In this document: positions 1-8,977 of the stretch, piece by piece
Position numbering within the stretch: position 1 is the stretch's first letter
How the letters are laid out: each line of letters starts with the position of its first letter
Assembly: GCF_004115975.1 (NCBI RefSeq)
Contig: NZ_SDDZ01000002.1
Coordinates: 372,001-436,000, forward strand
Direction: 5' to 3'
Source: Gelidibacter gilvus
GTDB taxonomy: Bacteria; Bacteroidota; Bacteroidia; Flavobacteriales; Flavobacteriaceae
DNA length: 64,000 bases
The notes under the pieces: model-generated
The model's database searches: none
What the model saw: the letters and a program-made list of their open reading frames with translations, nothing else
Told to the model about the DNA's origin: nothing
Translations under genes and position numbers: made by a program

Positions 1-741
1 TTCGATAAAACTCTTGCTCAGATCACTCTCAAAATCCAATTCGCCATCACGTGTAATTTTAATCATGTGGGCTGACACGGATTCATATTTAAAAATATTA
101 AAAATATCATTCAGACAATACCGTAATAAATCATCCATCAAAATGATATAATTGTCTGGACCTTTTTTTGGCAACACTACAAACCGATCCAATGTCTTAG
201 GGATTTCAATAAGAGCAAATTGCTTTTTTTGATCGCTAAATACCATTTTGACGGCAAGGTACGCTGCACTATCTTTTAAGGTTGGCAGCTTTACCAATTC
301 GCTCAAAATAATGATTACCAATGCAGGACTTACACGCTGAATGAAATAGTTTTTTATAAACCGGTGTTGTGACTCGTCAATTTGTGTTTCATTGACGATA
401 TGGATATTTTTATCTTCCAACCGCTTGTGTATGGTTGCTAAGATCTCGAGACTATCACTTTGTTGCTTGATGACGATTTGTGTGATAATTTCCAATAATT
501 CGCCAGCGGAAATCCCTCCCAACTCGCTTTTACCGGTTTTTCCTGCTTCATCAATACGTTTGACTGTGGCGTATCGCACCTTAAAAAACTCATCTAAGTT
601 GTTAGAGAAAATACCCAAAAAGCGAAGGCGTTCAATAAGCGGAACAGATTCGTCTTCTGCTTCCTGCAGAACACGTTCGTTAAACTGTAACCAACTTAAT
701 TCTCTATTGATGTATGTATTGGAATTGATATCTTTAACCAT
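1..741 (-). CDS. ppk1: Polyphosphate kinase 1, N-terminal part (cut by window edge)
   Basis: The reverse strand from an ATG at 741 translates without a stop to base 1, giving 247 residues. It starts MVKDINSNTYINRELSWL and continues with FNERVL and IERLRFLGIFSNNLDEFF, the hallmark N-terminal domain of PPK1. This enzyme makes polyphosphate from ATP, with autophosphorylation at a histidine that would lie beyond the window. A TATATTTG box sits about 30 bases upstream. SixA follows upstream on the same strand, a pairing I recall from flavobacteria. The family is about 690 residues, so roughly a third is seen. Confidence 0.93.
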   Translation of the reverse strand, partial: MVKDINSNTYINRELSWLQFNERVLQEAEDESVPLIERLRFLGIFSNNLDEFFKVRYATVKRIDEAGKTGKSELGGISAGELLEIITQIVIKQQSDSLEILATIHKRLEDKNIHIVNETQIDESQHRFIKNYFIQRVSPALVIIILSELVKLPTLKDSAAYLAVKMVFSDQKKQFALIEIPKTLDRFVVLPKKGPDNYIILMDDLLRYCLNDIFNIFKYESVSAHMIKITRDGELDFESDLSKSFIE

Positions 742-768
742 TAAGCGAGGACTGAATTTAATCTACCA

Positions 769-776
769 CAAATATA
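769..776 (-). promoter_or_regulatory. Candidate -7 promoter box of ppk1
   Basis: TATATTTG on the minus strand matches the Bacteroidota -7 consensus TAnnTTTG and lies 28 bases before the ppk1 ATG. I see no convincing -33 TTTG at the right distance. Confidence 0.45.
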
Positions 777-902
777 TTCTATTTATACCTTAAAATAAAG
801 GCGTTACTCAAGATATACTTTCAATTATTACTTCCACCGTAAATGAGAAGTACAGGCATTAACACAACACTCGTATTTCATCACAATGACAAATGAAGTG
901 GT

Positions 903-1388
903 TTATTTAAAATCTTTCGGTTTTAGGATCATTTTGGTTTCACCTTGACTTACCTCTTGCCATTGATTTACATTAAACTCAATCATGACCAAACCTGAAG
1001 TTGGCAGATTGTCAATATCAGCATCTCCAAAACTATTGGCCAAAGATGTAAACGCATGGTTATGGCCAAATATCATGATCTTATCCAAATCGTCATCCAA
1101 AGATTTTATAAAACGTCTCACTTGATTTCCGCCAAAATCATAGAGTTCATGGTCTATGGTCAACAACTTCTTTTCCAAACCAATATTATCCATAAACAGC
1201 TGACAGGTAGTTAGTGCCCGGTTTGCAGGACTGCAGAAAATGGCCTCAGGATTAAAGTTATAAGCTCCAAATGCCTTGGATACCAAATTTGCATCAGTAA
1301 AACCTCGCTTACTCAAAGGACGGTTTAAATCACTGACATCGTGGTCCCAAGAGGATTTGGCGTGTCTTATTAGTACTATTGTTTTCAT
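903..1388 (-). CDS. sixA: SixA-type phosphohistidine phosphatase
   Basis: This is a 161-residue histidine phosphatase. The N-terminus carries the LIRHAKSSW motif with the catalytic Arg-His, and FGHNHAFTSL near residue 108 supplies the second catalytic histidine. The length matches SixA, which removes phosphate from phosphohistidines on HPt domains or PTS proteins in the cytoplasm; the substrate here is unknown. It reads toward ppk1 with a 161-base gap, so the two may be cotranscribed, although ppk1 also has its own candidate promoter. The ATG at 1388 is the only sensible start. Confidence 0.88.
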   Translation of the reverse strand: MKTIVLIRHAKSSWDHDVSDLNRPLSKRGFTDANLVSKAFGAYNFNPEAIFCSPANRALTTCQLFMDNIGLEKKLLTIDHELYDFGGNQVRRFIKSLDDDLDKIMIFGHNHAFTSLANSFGDADIDNLPTSGLVMIEFNVNQWQEVSQGETKMILKPKDFK

Positions 1389-1732
1389 ATCTTACTCGAT
1401 TAAATGCGTATTTTATCGACAAAGTGTTGCATATGTCCTCCTTATCGATTATTTTCGTCCCTTCAACATTTATTTTTGTTTTAACTAATTGTTATATGTT
1501 GCTTTGTTCAAATAAATTAATGTAAATGACCCCAAATCAAAAACATGTTAATGAATCCATTCCCGCATTGGTTTGCAATGCAACTTCCCTCTACATATTT
1601 AAAGAATTTCATTTTTAGGCACATTTATTTTTAATAAGAATAGCTTAAAATGAAAACATATTACTTAGTGATCCTATCAAAAAAAGATCGCTAAGTCATG
1701 AAACAATTAGATTAAATAAACTATTTAGGACT
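1389..1732. other. Intergenic region between sixA and the adhesin operon
   Basis: This 344-base gap separates divergent genes and holds no plausible ORF. It contains a hairpin at 1663-1696 (listed separately) and a TATTTTTG box on the plus strand at 1471-1478 with no matching -33 element, so I do not call a promoter. Confidence 0.6.
1663..1696 (+). promoter_or_regulatory. Hairpin in the presumed leader of the adhesin operon
   Basis: ACTTAGTGATC at 1663-1673 faces GATCGCTAAGT at 1686-1696. The eleven pairs include one G-U, and the loop is 12 bases. It ends 36 bases before the ATG at 1733 and has no T-run on either side, so it is not a standard terminator. It could be a leader structure or an operator; nothing else points to its role. 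Confidence 0.4.
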
Positions 1733-2257
1733 ATGAACTCCAAATTTAACACAAAGTTTTTAAGTATGATAATACTTATTGGACTTTTCTCGGGCACTTC
1801 TTTTTCTCAAGAAAATGCAATCCATAAATTATCTGATCGTGAACAGACGCTTGCACAAGGCACTACTGTTGGTAAAAGAAGCTCTACGATATCATCGGAG
1901 TTTCCTTATGATTTACTGTATGATTTAAAAGCTACCGTTTATGTAAAAGATAATGGTATTTTAAATGTTATAGGTGCTGGAGCTCCAGTAGTCTTGAAGT
2001 TTTTGGATACTAAATCCTTTAACTTTTTATCTGCAACAAATGCTCTTTATGATCAAATTCAACTCATCACTATCAACTTGAGTTCAGCAAATGATTTGAG
2101 AAACTCGTTTAACCTAGATGCCATTAAAGGTTTTAGCAATTTAAAATATATCCATTTGAAATGCGAATTTGAAATTTCCGAAAATCAGATTCGGTCATTC
2201 CTTCAAAATGCAGATCCTGAGATCGTTTTCTTTTACAATTCTTATAAACGTTCATAA
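1733..2257 (+). CDS. Exported protein of unknown function upstream of adhesin
   Basis: I do not recognise this 174-residue protein. It begins with a Sec signal peptide (MNSKFNTKFLSMIILIGLF, cleavage probably after SFSQ at about residue 26), so it is exported. The mature part has no cysteine-rich, TPR or known catalytic motif. The stretch from about residue 110 (ITINLSSANDLRNSFNL) alternates strands and short helices. It ends 30 bases before the giant adhesin and reads the same way, so it is probably cotranscribed and may be an accessory or chaperone for surface display; that role is inferred from position only. Confidence 0.7.
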   Translation: MNSKFNTKFLSMIILIGLFSGTSFSQENAIHKLSDREQTLAQGTTVGKRSSTISSEFPYDLLYDLKATVYVKDNGILNVIGAGAPVVLKFLDTKSFNFLSATNALYDQIQLITINLSSANDLRNSFNLDAIKGFSNLKYIHLKCEFEISENQIRSFLQNADPEIVFFYNSYKRS

Positions 2258-2287
2258 TACCTACTGACTTCTTTAAAAGTTATCACT

Positions 2288-5200
2288 ATGAAAAAACTAT
2301 ACTCCGCAAAATCTAATAACTTAAAATCAATACTGCAGCTTGTATTGGTTATGGTTTTAGCATTATCTCCTACTTTGTTTACTTATGGACAGGTCAAAGT
2401 TCCTTTTACACCACGATCTTCCGTATTTACTCCTGGAAAAACCATCTATAATGTTAAAGGTGATTTTACCATGATAGGTAATACAAACCTAACCTTGGTC
2501 AATTATACTGATGATGGGAATAATGCTGACGATATGAAATATGTGGATGTGGACAATGATCCCAACACATTAAACTCTTCATCGGCAACTCTTACCTTTT
2601 CAGATGAGTTCGGTGCAACTCCAGAATGTTCCAATATTGTTTACGCAGGTTTATACTGGTCAGGAAGAGCCGGAGCTGAAAATACATTCACTGTATCGAA
2701 AGATGTTGTTATAAATAACCAAGTTGTTCCGGTTACAAAAACTTTCGACAAAAGAAAAGTTTCCATTAAAGGCCCTAGTGCAACAAGCTATACCCAATTA
2801 ACGGCAAATGCCACTGACATCTATTATCCATCAGGAGTTGATGACAATATGTATTCAGCATATGTTGATGTTACCGATTACGTTAAAAACAATGGTCAAT
2901 CCGGCGTCTATCATGTTGCCGATATGGCTCTTGTAGAAGGTGATGGTGATGATATTGGTTATTTTGGTGGATGGGGAATGGTAGTCGTTTATGAAAACTC
3001 ACAAATGAAATGGAGAGACATTACCGTTTTTGATGGCCATGCTTATATAAAAGGTCATGCAACATTGAACCACACTTTAGATGTTGCTGGATTCAATTCA
3101 ACGCAAAGTGGCCCTGTTAATTTGAGATTAGGCATTATGGCCGGCGAAGGTGACAGATCAATCGGTGGTGATTATTTTAAAATCCAAAAACAAAGTGATA
3201 ACTCATACCAACCCTTAAGGCACGACGGGAATAGTATGACTAACTTCTTTAATTCTACCATCCGAACTGAAGGTGTGCGAAACCCAAATTTATTGAACAA
3301 TACGGGATTAGATATTACCATGTTCGACCTTGATAATTTCAACAATTCCATTATAGGTAACAATCAAACCTCCACACGTTTCCAATATGGTTCTACACAG
3401 GACTCCTATATTATCTTCAATATTACGTTTGCGGTAGATGCCTATATTCCAGAATCTGAAGGATTATTGTCCATACATAACATTGCTGGCAATCCTGTAA
3501 ATGCGCCTTATGTTGCGCTTCCAGGTGATGAAATTGAATATGGTTTGGAAATTAGAAACAAAGGTACAGAAGCTATACAAAACGCAAAATTAGTTATTCC
3601 AATTCCGTTTACTTCTGAATTTGTTCCTGGAAGTATCAGTTTCAATGAATATGATAATTTATTTAATGCTACTGCTCCGTATTTCGATCCAAATGAAGGT
3701 GCAACTGGTTCAATTGTGTGGGATATTGCCTATTTACCTCTAGATACCGATTTAACAAAGTTGCTTGCGGATATCCGTTTCAGATTAAAGACTACGGAAG
3801 ATTGTACCATTTTAGTCAATAGCAATTGTTCAACCAAAGTAGTCATCTTAGGTGGCTATATTTCTGGAACAGGAGCTACCTCTGGAATTGATTATTCCTT
3901 ACCCTTAATTCAAGGTTACCAACAAAATGGGGTTTGTGAGGGAGAACCAAATACAGATCCACTGACTGTAGATATCAATTCTGAGCAATTTATTCTTGAC
4001 AATTGTAGTGATGTAACCGCTGAAAGAGCGTTCTACTACTGTAATGTAGAGAGCAGCACTATCCCTGTATCTGAAGTTCAGGCACAATTTCCTCAAGGTT
4101 CATTGTTTTATGACTCTTACCCTATTACCGGTAGCACTATTCAGTACAATGCCTCCAACCCTTTTCCAGCTACCCCGGGAATAAGTACTTATTATGCGAT
4201 TCCTCCTGGAAGCTCGGCATGTAATTACATATTCACAATTGAAGTTACTGAGATTACAACCTCACCTTCCGTTACTGATGCTACGTATTGCTTAAACGAA
4301 ACTGCTGGTGCTTTATCAGCCCAAGTAACCAATCCAGATTATTTACTGCTGTATTATACGGATAATGATCCAAATACTATTGGGCAAACTTCATTGGTTC
4401 CAGACACAAGCGTTGTTGGTGAATTTACTTATTACGTTTCAGAAGGACCTGCCACTAATTGTGTTGGTCCAAGAACACCAATAACCGTATCAGTTTATAA
4501 TGCTTTAACAATTACTTTAGTAGATCAAATAAATAATTCTTGTGCAACTACAAATAATGGAAGTATCGATATTTCTGTTGAAGGTGGTTCAGGTAATTAT
4601 ATTTATAAATGGGAAGTTGATGGTGTGGCTGGTCCTACTACTGAAGATTTAACAAATTTGCCTGATGGCACATATACTGTTACCGTTTCAGAAGCAGACA
4701 CTAATACCTGTACCGCTGCGGCAACTTTTATAATTACTACTGAAAACACTGGAGCTGTTGAGATTAATGCACCAGCTGATATTTCTGTAAGTGGATGTAC
4801 GACAGGTGATATTACTAACGGTGGATTAACTTCATTGCCATATAGTGAAGCCATAGTAACGATAAGTAATGCTGAGTTTTTAGCTGAAGGCGGAACTTTT
4901 GTTGGTGACAATATTTCAAGTGTTACCTACAGTGATGCCTCTACAGGCACATGTCCGCTAGTTGTTACAAGAACATATACAGTTACAGATGGTTGTGACC
5001 AAACCGATACAAGTACTCAAATCATTACCATTGATATTGATTTGCAAGCCAACTTCATTGTTCCGCAAAATCAAACTGTCGAGTGTGGAAACTCAACTGA
5101 TCCTACTTCTACGGGAACTGGGCTAGTCTCGCTAGCTTGTGGAACTGTGGACATTTCCTATACAGATGTATCTGTTGCAGAATGTGGCAACACTGAAACC

Positions 5201-8038
5201 ATCACCAGAACTTGGACGGCAACCGATGCATGCGGAAATGTAGCCACTGGAATTCAAACCATAACCGTAGTTGACACGACTCCACCAGTTTTATCAATGC
5301 CTGATGACGTTACAATGGAATGTATCGGATATGCAAGAGGTCCAGAAGACTTGATTGGCGAAGCTACGGCTGTTGATGGTTGTGGAAGGGTAAGTCTTAC
5401 TTTTGAAGATGTAGCCGTTCAAGGTTGTGGAAACACACAAGTGATTTCAAGAACTTGGACTGCAATGGATGAATGTGGCAATACAGTTTCTGACGTCCAA
5501 ACAATTACCATTATCGATACTACACCTCCAACGCTTACTTTACCAGCAGATATCACTATTGAATGTAATGGTTCTACTGATCCTTCAGCTACAGGAACTG
5601 CAACTGCAATAGATAATTGTGGAGATGTCACCGTGACTTATACAGATTCAAGCACAGGAGAAGAAGGTGCACAGATTATTACTAGAACTTGGATTGCTAC
5701 CGACGCTTGTGGTAATACAGCAGAAGGCACGCAAACAATTACTGTGATTGATACCGTCGCCCCTATTTTGACAGTTCCTGCAGATGTTTCAGTTGAATGT
5801 TCGACATCAACTGAACCTTCAGCGACAGGAAATGCAAGTGCCACAGATGCCTGTACTACGACAACACTAACTTTTACTGATAATAGCGTAGAAGGTTGTG
5901 GAAACACAGAAGTCATCACAAGAACTTGGATTGCCACTGATGCAGCTGGAAACACAGCTTCTGGTGATCAAATCATTACTGTAGTGGATACGACGCCACC
6001 GGTATTGACATTACCTGCCGACGTAACTATGGAATGTACAGGTCTTGCAAGAGGCACTGGAGATCCATTTGGTGAAGCTACGGCTACTGATGCTTGTGGA
6101 AATGTGAGTATTACTTTTGAAGATACTGCTGCTGCAGGTTGTGGAGTTTCTCAAGTTATTTCAAGAACTTGGACTGCTACTGATGAATGCGGAAACTCAG
6201 TCTCTGGTGTACAAACAATTTCAATTGTTGACATAACACCTCCATCAATTACAGTACCTGCAGATATCACTATTGAGTGTTCAGATTCAACAGATCCTTC
6301 AGTTACAGGAAATGCTTCTGCTTCTGACGAGTGTGGTGATGTGAACCTAACATTTAATGATGTGGTGGTTGACGGAAGTTGTGATAATATGAAAACGATT
6401 ACAAGAACCTGGACGGCAATTGACGAATGTGGTAACACTGCTACAGAAATTCAAACTATTTCTGTTGTTGATACGACTGCACCTGTAATTGACACGCCAG
6501 CATCTGACATTACAATTGATTGTGATATAAATAATAATACATTGCAAGCTTGGTTAAACTCAAATGGAGGTGCCACCGCAACAGATAATTGTTCAACTAA
6601 TTTGATCTGGACAAATAACTATAGTGGTTCAACTACAGATTGTTCTTCCTCTATAGAAGTCATCTTTACAGTTGATGATGGTTGTGGTAATACAACTTCA
6701 ACTTTAGCAACTTATACAATACAAGATGTGACTGCTCCTGAAATTATCACACAAGCTACCAATTTAACTGTGGAATGTGATGGTTCAGGAAATACAAATG
6801 AATTGCAAAATTGGGTAGACGGAAATGCTGGCGCTTCAGCTGTTGACGAATGTTCATCAGTAACTTGGTCAAATGATTTCAATGGTCTTTCTGACGACTG
6901 TGGTGCTACAGGATCGGCTACCGTAACCTTTACGGCTACAGATGGCTGTGGAAACAGCTCAAGCACGACGGCTGTTTTCACCATTGTAGATACTGCAGGA
7001 CCAATAATTTCGCCATTACCAGCTGAAACAACGATCGACTGTAATGAAACACCTGAATTCGCCCAAGTGACTGCAACAGACACATGTAGTTCTGACGTGA
7101 CCTTAACTTTTGAAGATGTGACCACTGATGGTACTTGCGTAGGCGATTACACCGTGACCAGAACTTGGACTGCTACGGATGCTTGTGGAAATGTTTCAAC
7201 TGCATCACAAATCATCCACGTTAAGGATATAACTGCACCAAATTTGGTAAACGAATACGATGCGGAAATAGCAATTACTTGTGATAATATCCCTAGTGTT
7301 CCAGAATTAGTTTTTGAAGATGCATGTTCTGAAGATATCCAGGTTGAATTTAATGAAACATCAACCGCAACTGAAGGAAGTCTGCAGTATGTGATCACCA
7401 GAACTTGGACAGTTTCTGATATTTGCGAAAATCAAGCTGTGTACACCCAAACAATTACGGTTGATAATACAGTTAATATAATTGTCGCCACAGGAACTGA
7501 ACTATGTAACGATGACAATTTGAATTTTGATCTTTTTGATTTGTTGAGTGGAAGTTATGATACTAATGGCACTTGGAGTGTGGTTGCTGGTACTGCATCC
7601 TTAAATGGTAGCATATTCAATCCTTATAAATTGGATTTAGGAACCTACACGTTCATGTATGCTATAGCTGATGAATATTGCCCTTCCGAAACTCTTGTGA
7701 ATATTACATTGAATGACGACTGTGTGGTACTCCCATGTGGCGCTGAAGATGTTATTATTTCAAAAGCAGTAACAACCTATGCTGATGGTAAGAATGATTT
7801 CTTTACGATCACTGGTGTTGAAAATTGCGGGTTCACTGTAGAACTTCAAATCTTCAACCGTTGGGGTGCTATGATCTATGAGTCTCATAATTACCAGAAT
7901 GACTGGAATGGTGCCGCATCTAAGGCTTCTATCGGAAATTCAAACTTTGTACCAACAGGAACTTATTACTATGTCGTTAATCTAAAAAATAGTGGATTAA
8001 AACCTTTTGCAGGCCCAATCTACGTTGCAACCAAATAA
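2288..8038 (+). CDS. Giant repeat adhesin with T9SS type B sorting domain
   Basis: This 1916-residue secreted protein has a signal peptide (residues 1-35), a non-repetitive N-terminal half, about ten HYR-like immunoglobulin-fold modules (residues about 924-1726) and a C-terminal type B (CHU_C/gliding) sorting domain from about residue 1816, with IFNRWGAMIYES and PTGTYYYVVNL. Modules of about 80 residues repeat the patterns CGN, RTWTATD and VDTTPP, and paired cysteines suggest disulfide-stabilised strands. It should cross the outer membrane by the type IX system and stay on the surface. The next two genes encode a PorP/SprF-like protein and an OmpA-family protein, as in SprB-type loci. SprB itself is much larger, so I call it SprB-like only. 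Confidence 0.9.
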   Translation: MKKLYSAKSNNLKSILQLVLVMVLALSPTLFTYGQVKVPFTPRSSVFTPGKTIYNVKGDFTMIGNTNLTLVNYTDDGNNADDMKYVDVDNDPNTLNSSSATLTFSDEFGATPECSNIVYAGLYWSGRAGAENTFTVSKDVVINNQVVPVTKTFDKRKVSIKGPSATSYTQLTANATDIYYPSGVDDNMYSAYVDVTDYVKNNGQSGVYHVADMALVEGDGDDIGYFGGWGMVVVYENSQMKWRDITVFDGHAYIKGHATLNHTLDVAGFNSTQSGPVNLRLGIMAGEGDRSIGGDYFKIQKQSDNSYQPLRHDGNSMTNFFNSTIRTEGVRNPNLLNNTGLDITMFDLDNFNNSIIGNNQTSTRFQYGSTQDSYIIFNITFAVDAYIPESEGLLSIHNIAGNPVNAPYVALPGDEIEYGLEIRNKGTEAIQNAKLVIPIPFTSEFVPGSISFNEYDNLFNATAPYFDPNEGATGSIVWDIAYLPLDTDLTKLLADIRFRLKTTEDCTILVNSNCSTKVVILGGYISGTGATSGIDYSLPLIQGYQQNGVCEGEPNTDPLTVDINSEQFILDNCSDVTAERAFYYCNVESSTIPVSEVQAQFPQGSLFYDSYPITGSTIQYNASNPFPATPGISTYYAIPPGSSACNYIFTIEVTEITTSPSVTDATYCLNETAGALSAQVTNPDYLLLYYTDNDPNTIGQTSLVPDTSVVGEFTYYVSEGPATNCVGPRTPITVSVYNALTITLVDQINNSCATTNNGSIDISVEGGSGNYIYKWEVDGVAGPTTEDLTNLPDGTYTVTVSEADTNTCTAAATFIITTENTGAVEINAPADISVSGCTTGDITNGGLTSLPYSEAIVTISNAEFLAEGGTFVGDNISSVTYSDASTGTCPLVVTRTYTVTDGCDQTDTSTQIITIDIDLQANFIVPQNQTVECGNSTDPTSTGTGLVSLACGTVDISYTDVSVAECGNTETITRTWTATDACGNVATGIQTITVVDTTPPVLSMPDDVTMECIGYARGPEDLIGEATAVDGCGRVSLTFEDVAVQGCGNTQVISRTWTAMDECGNTVSDVQTITIIDTTPPTLTLPADITIECNGSTDPSATGTATAIDNCGDVTVTYTDSSTGEEGAQIITRTWIATDACGNTAEGTQTITVIDTVAPILTVPADVSVECSTSTEPSATGNASATDACTTTTLTFTDNSVEGCGNTEVITRTWIATDAAGNTASGDQIITVVDTTPPVLTLPADVTMECTGLARGTGDPFGEATATDACGNVSITFEDTAAAGCGVSQVISRTWTATDECGNSVSGVQTISIVDITPPSITVPADITIECSDSTDPSVTGNASASDECGDVNLTFNDVVVDGSCDNMKTITRTWTAIDECGNTATEIQTISVVDTTAPVIDTPASDITIDCDINNNTLQAWLNSNGGATATDNCSTNLIWTNNYSGSTTDCSSSIEVIFTVDDGCGNTTSTLATYTIQDVTAPEIITQATNLTVECDGSGNTNELQNWVDGNAGASAVDECSSVTWSNDFNGLSDDCGATGSATVTFTATDGCGNSSSTTAVFTIVDTAGPIISPLPAETTIDCNETPEFAQVTATDTCSSDVTLTFEDVTTDGTCVGDYTVTRTWTATDACGNVSTASQIIHVKDITAPNLVNEYDAEIAITCDNIPSVPELVFEDACSEDIQVEFNETSTATEGSLQYVITRTWTVSDICENQAVYTQTITVDNTVNIIVATGTELCNDDNLNFDLFDLLSGSYDTNGTWSVVAGTASLNGSIFNPYKLDLGTYTFMYAIADEYCPSETLVNITLNDDCVVLPCGAEDVIISKAVTTYADGKNDFFTITGVENCGFTVELQIFNRWGAMIYESHNYQNDWNGAASKASIGNSNFVPTGTYYYVVNLKNSGLKPFAGPIYVATK
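5059..7466 (+). repeat. Ten HYR-like modules encoded in tandem
   Basis: Modules start near 5059, 5283, 5526, 5758, 5998, 6242, 6478, 6733, 6998 and 7232. Each encodes a proline-rich entry (PPVLTLPADVT style), a VEC/IEC/MEC cysteine, an RTWTATD strand and an exit VDTTPP. Modules 1-3 and 4-6 look like two copies of a three-module unit: modules 2 and 5 share an ARG-containing insert after the first cysteine, and modules 3 and 6 share DITIEC followed by STDPS. Confidence 0.85.
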
Positions 8039-8048
8039 ATTTTAACCT

Positions 8049-8966
8049 ATGAAATTTGTAAAGCTTAATATTATCGTTTTCGTACTGTTCACAAGCTGGG
8101 TGGGAGTTGCACAACAACTACCACAGTTTACGCAGTATATGTACAATACCATTTCCATTAACCCTGCCTATGCGGGAAGTAGGGAAACATTAAGTATTGT
8201 GGGATTGCACAGAAGCCAATGGGTTGGACTCGAAGGAGCACCAACTACCCAAACGCTATCCATACATACACCGCTTCGAAATGAAAAGATCGGATTGGGA
8301 CTATCCTTTATAAATGATGAATTGGGATACCAAAATTTCCAATATGTCTATGGAGACTTTTCATATACCATTCAAACTGGCCAAAATACAAAGTTGGCAT
8401 TTGGATTAAAAGCTGGGTTCACAGGATTTAGTTTAGACTCCGATTTTAGAGAAGCTGAATTTGATGACCCCGTAATCTACGGTTATGAAAACCGATGGAA
8501 ACCCAATGTTGGTGCCGGTGCCTATTGGCATTCTGAAAGATGGTACTTAGGACTTTCTGCACCACGTTTATTGAACACAGATTACACTGGGGAGCAAGAA
8601 TTTGAAGCCTTAGAACGTCTTAGCTACTATTTTACGGGAGGTTATGTGTTTGACTTAGGTGCAACCACCAAATTCAAACCAGCATTCTTGGTGAAAGCAA
8701 CAAATGGAGCACCATTATCTATGGATTTAACCGCTAACTTCTTATTTAATGATGTGTTTTGGATTGGTGGCGCATATAGAAAAGATGAAAGAACATCCTC
8801 TTTGGGTGGGATTGTTGATTTTCAAGTGTCCAAACAATTACGCATTGGTTATGCCTATGAATATCCATTCTCTGATCTCAGACCTTATACAAGTGGAACT
8901 CATGAAATCTTACTAATGTTTGAAATCTTTAAAAGCAAACGTATTAAATCGCCTCGATACTTCTAA
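8049..8966 (+). CDS. PorP/SprF family outer-membrane protein
   Basis: This 305-residue protein has a signal peptide ending near VGVAQQ and the family opening QLPQFTQYMYNTISINPAYAG, which is diagnostic for PorP/SprF proteins. The rest is a predicted transmembrane beta-barrel ending in alternating strands. SprF helps export the adhesin SprB, and PorP-type proteins help anchor type B cargo; here the partner is most likely the adhesin 10 bases upstream. It lies between the adhesin and the OmpA protein in one operon. Substrate specificity is inferred from position. Confidence 0.9.
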   Translation: MKFVKLNIIVFVLFTSWVGVAQQLPQFTQYMYNTISINPAYAGSRETLSIVGLHRSQWVGLEGAPTTQTLSIHTPLRNEKIGLGLSFINDELGYQNFQYVYGDFSYTIQTGQNTKLAFGLKAGFTGFSLDSDFREAEFDDPVIYGYENRWKPNVGAGAYWHSERWYLGLSAPRLLNTDYTGEQEFEALERLSYYFTGGYVFDLGATTKFKPAFLVKATNGAPLSMDLTANFLFNDVFWIGGAYRKDERTSSLGGIVDFQVSKQLRIGYAYEYPFSDLRPYTSGTHEILLMFEIFKSKRIKSPRYF

Positions 8967-8977
8967 AACCTATAACT

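Noticed and set aside
392-793. Plus-strand ORF of 133 codons at the window start
   Set aside because: It lies antisense to the well-supported ppk1 reading frame.
1471-1478. TATTTTTG as promoter of the adhesin operon
   Set aside because: No -33 partner and a leader of about 250 bases; the box may be chance in AT-rich DNA.
4603-7398. Several antisense ORFs of 62-137 codons within the adhesin gene
   Set aside because: They mirror the repeat modules on the other strand, lack start-site context and show the low-complexity Val/Ser-rich composition expected from the reverse of Thr/Asp-rich repeats.
5059-7466. Regular repeats that might suggest a CRISPR array
   Set aside because: The period is about 240 bases, the repeats are coding and diverged, and no cas gene is present.
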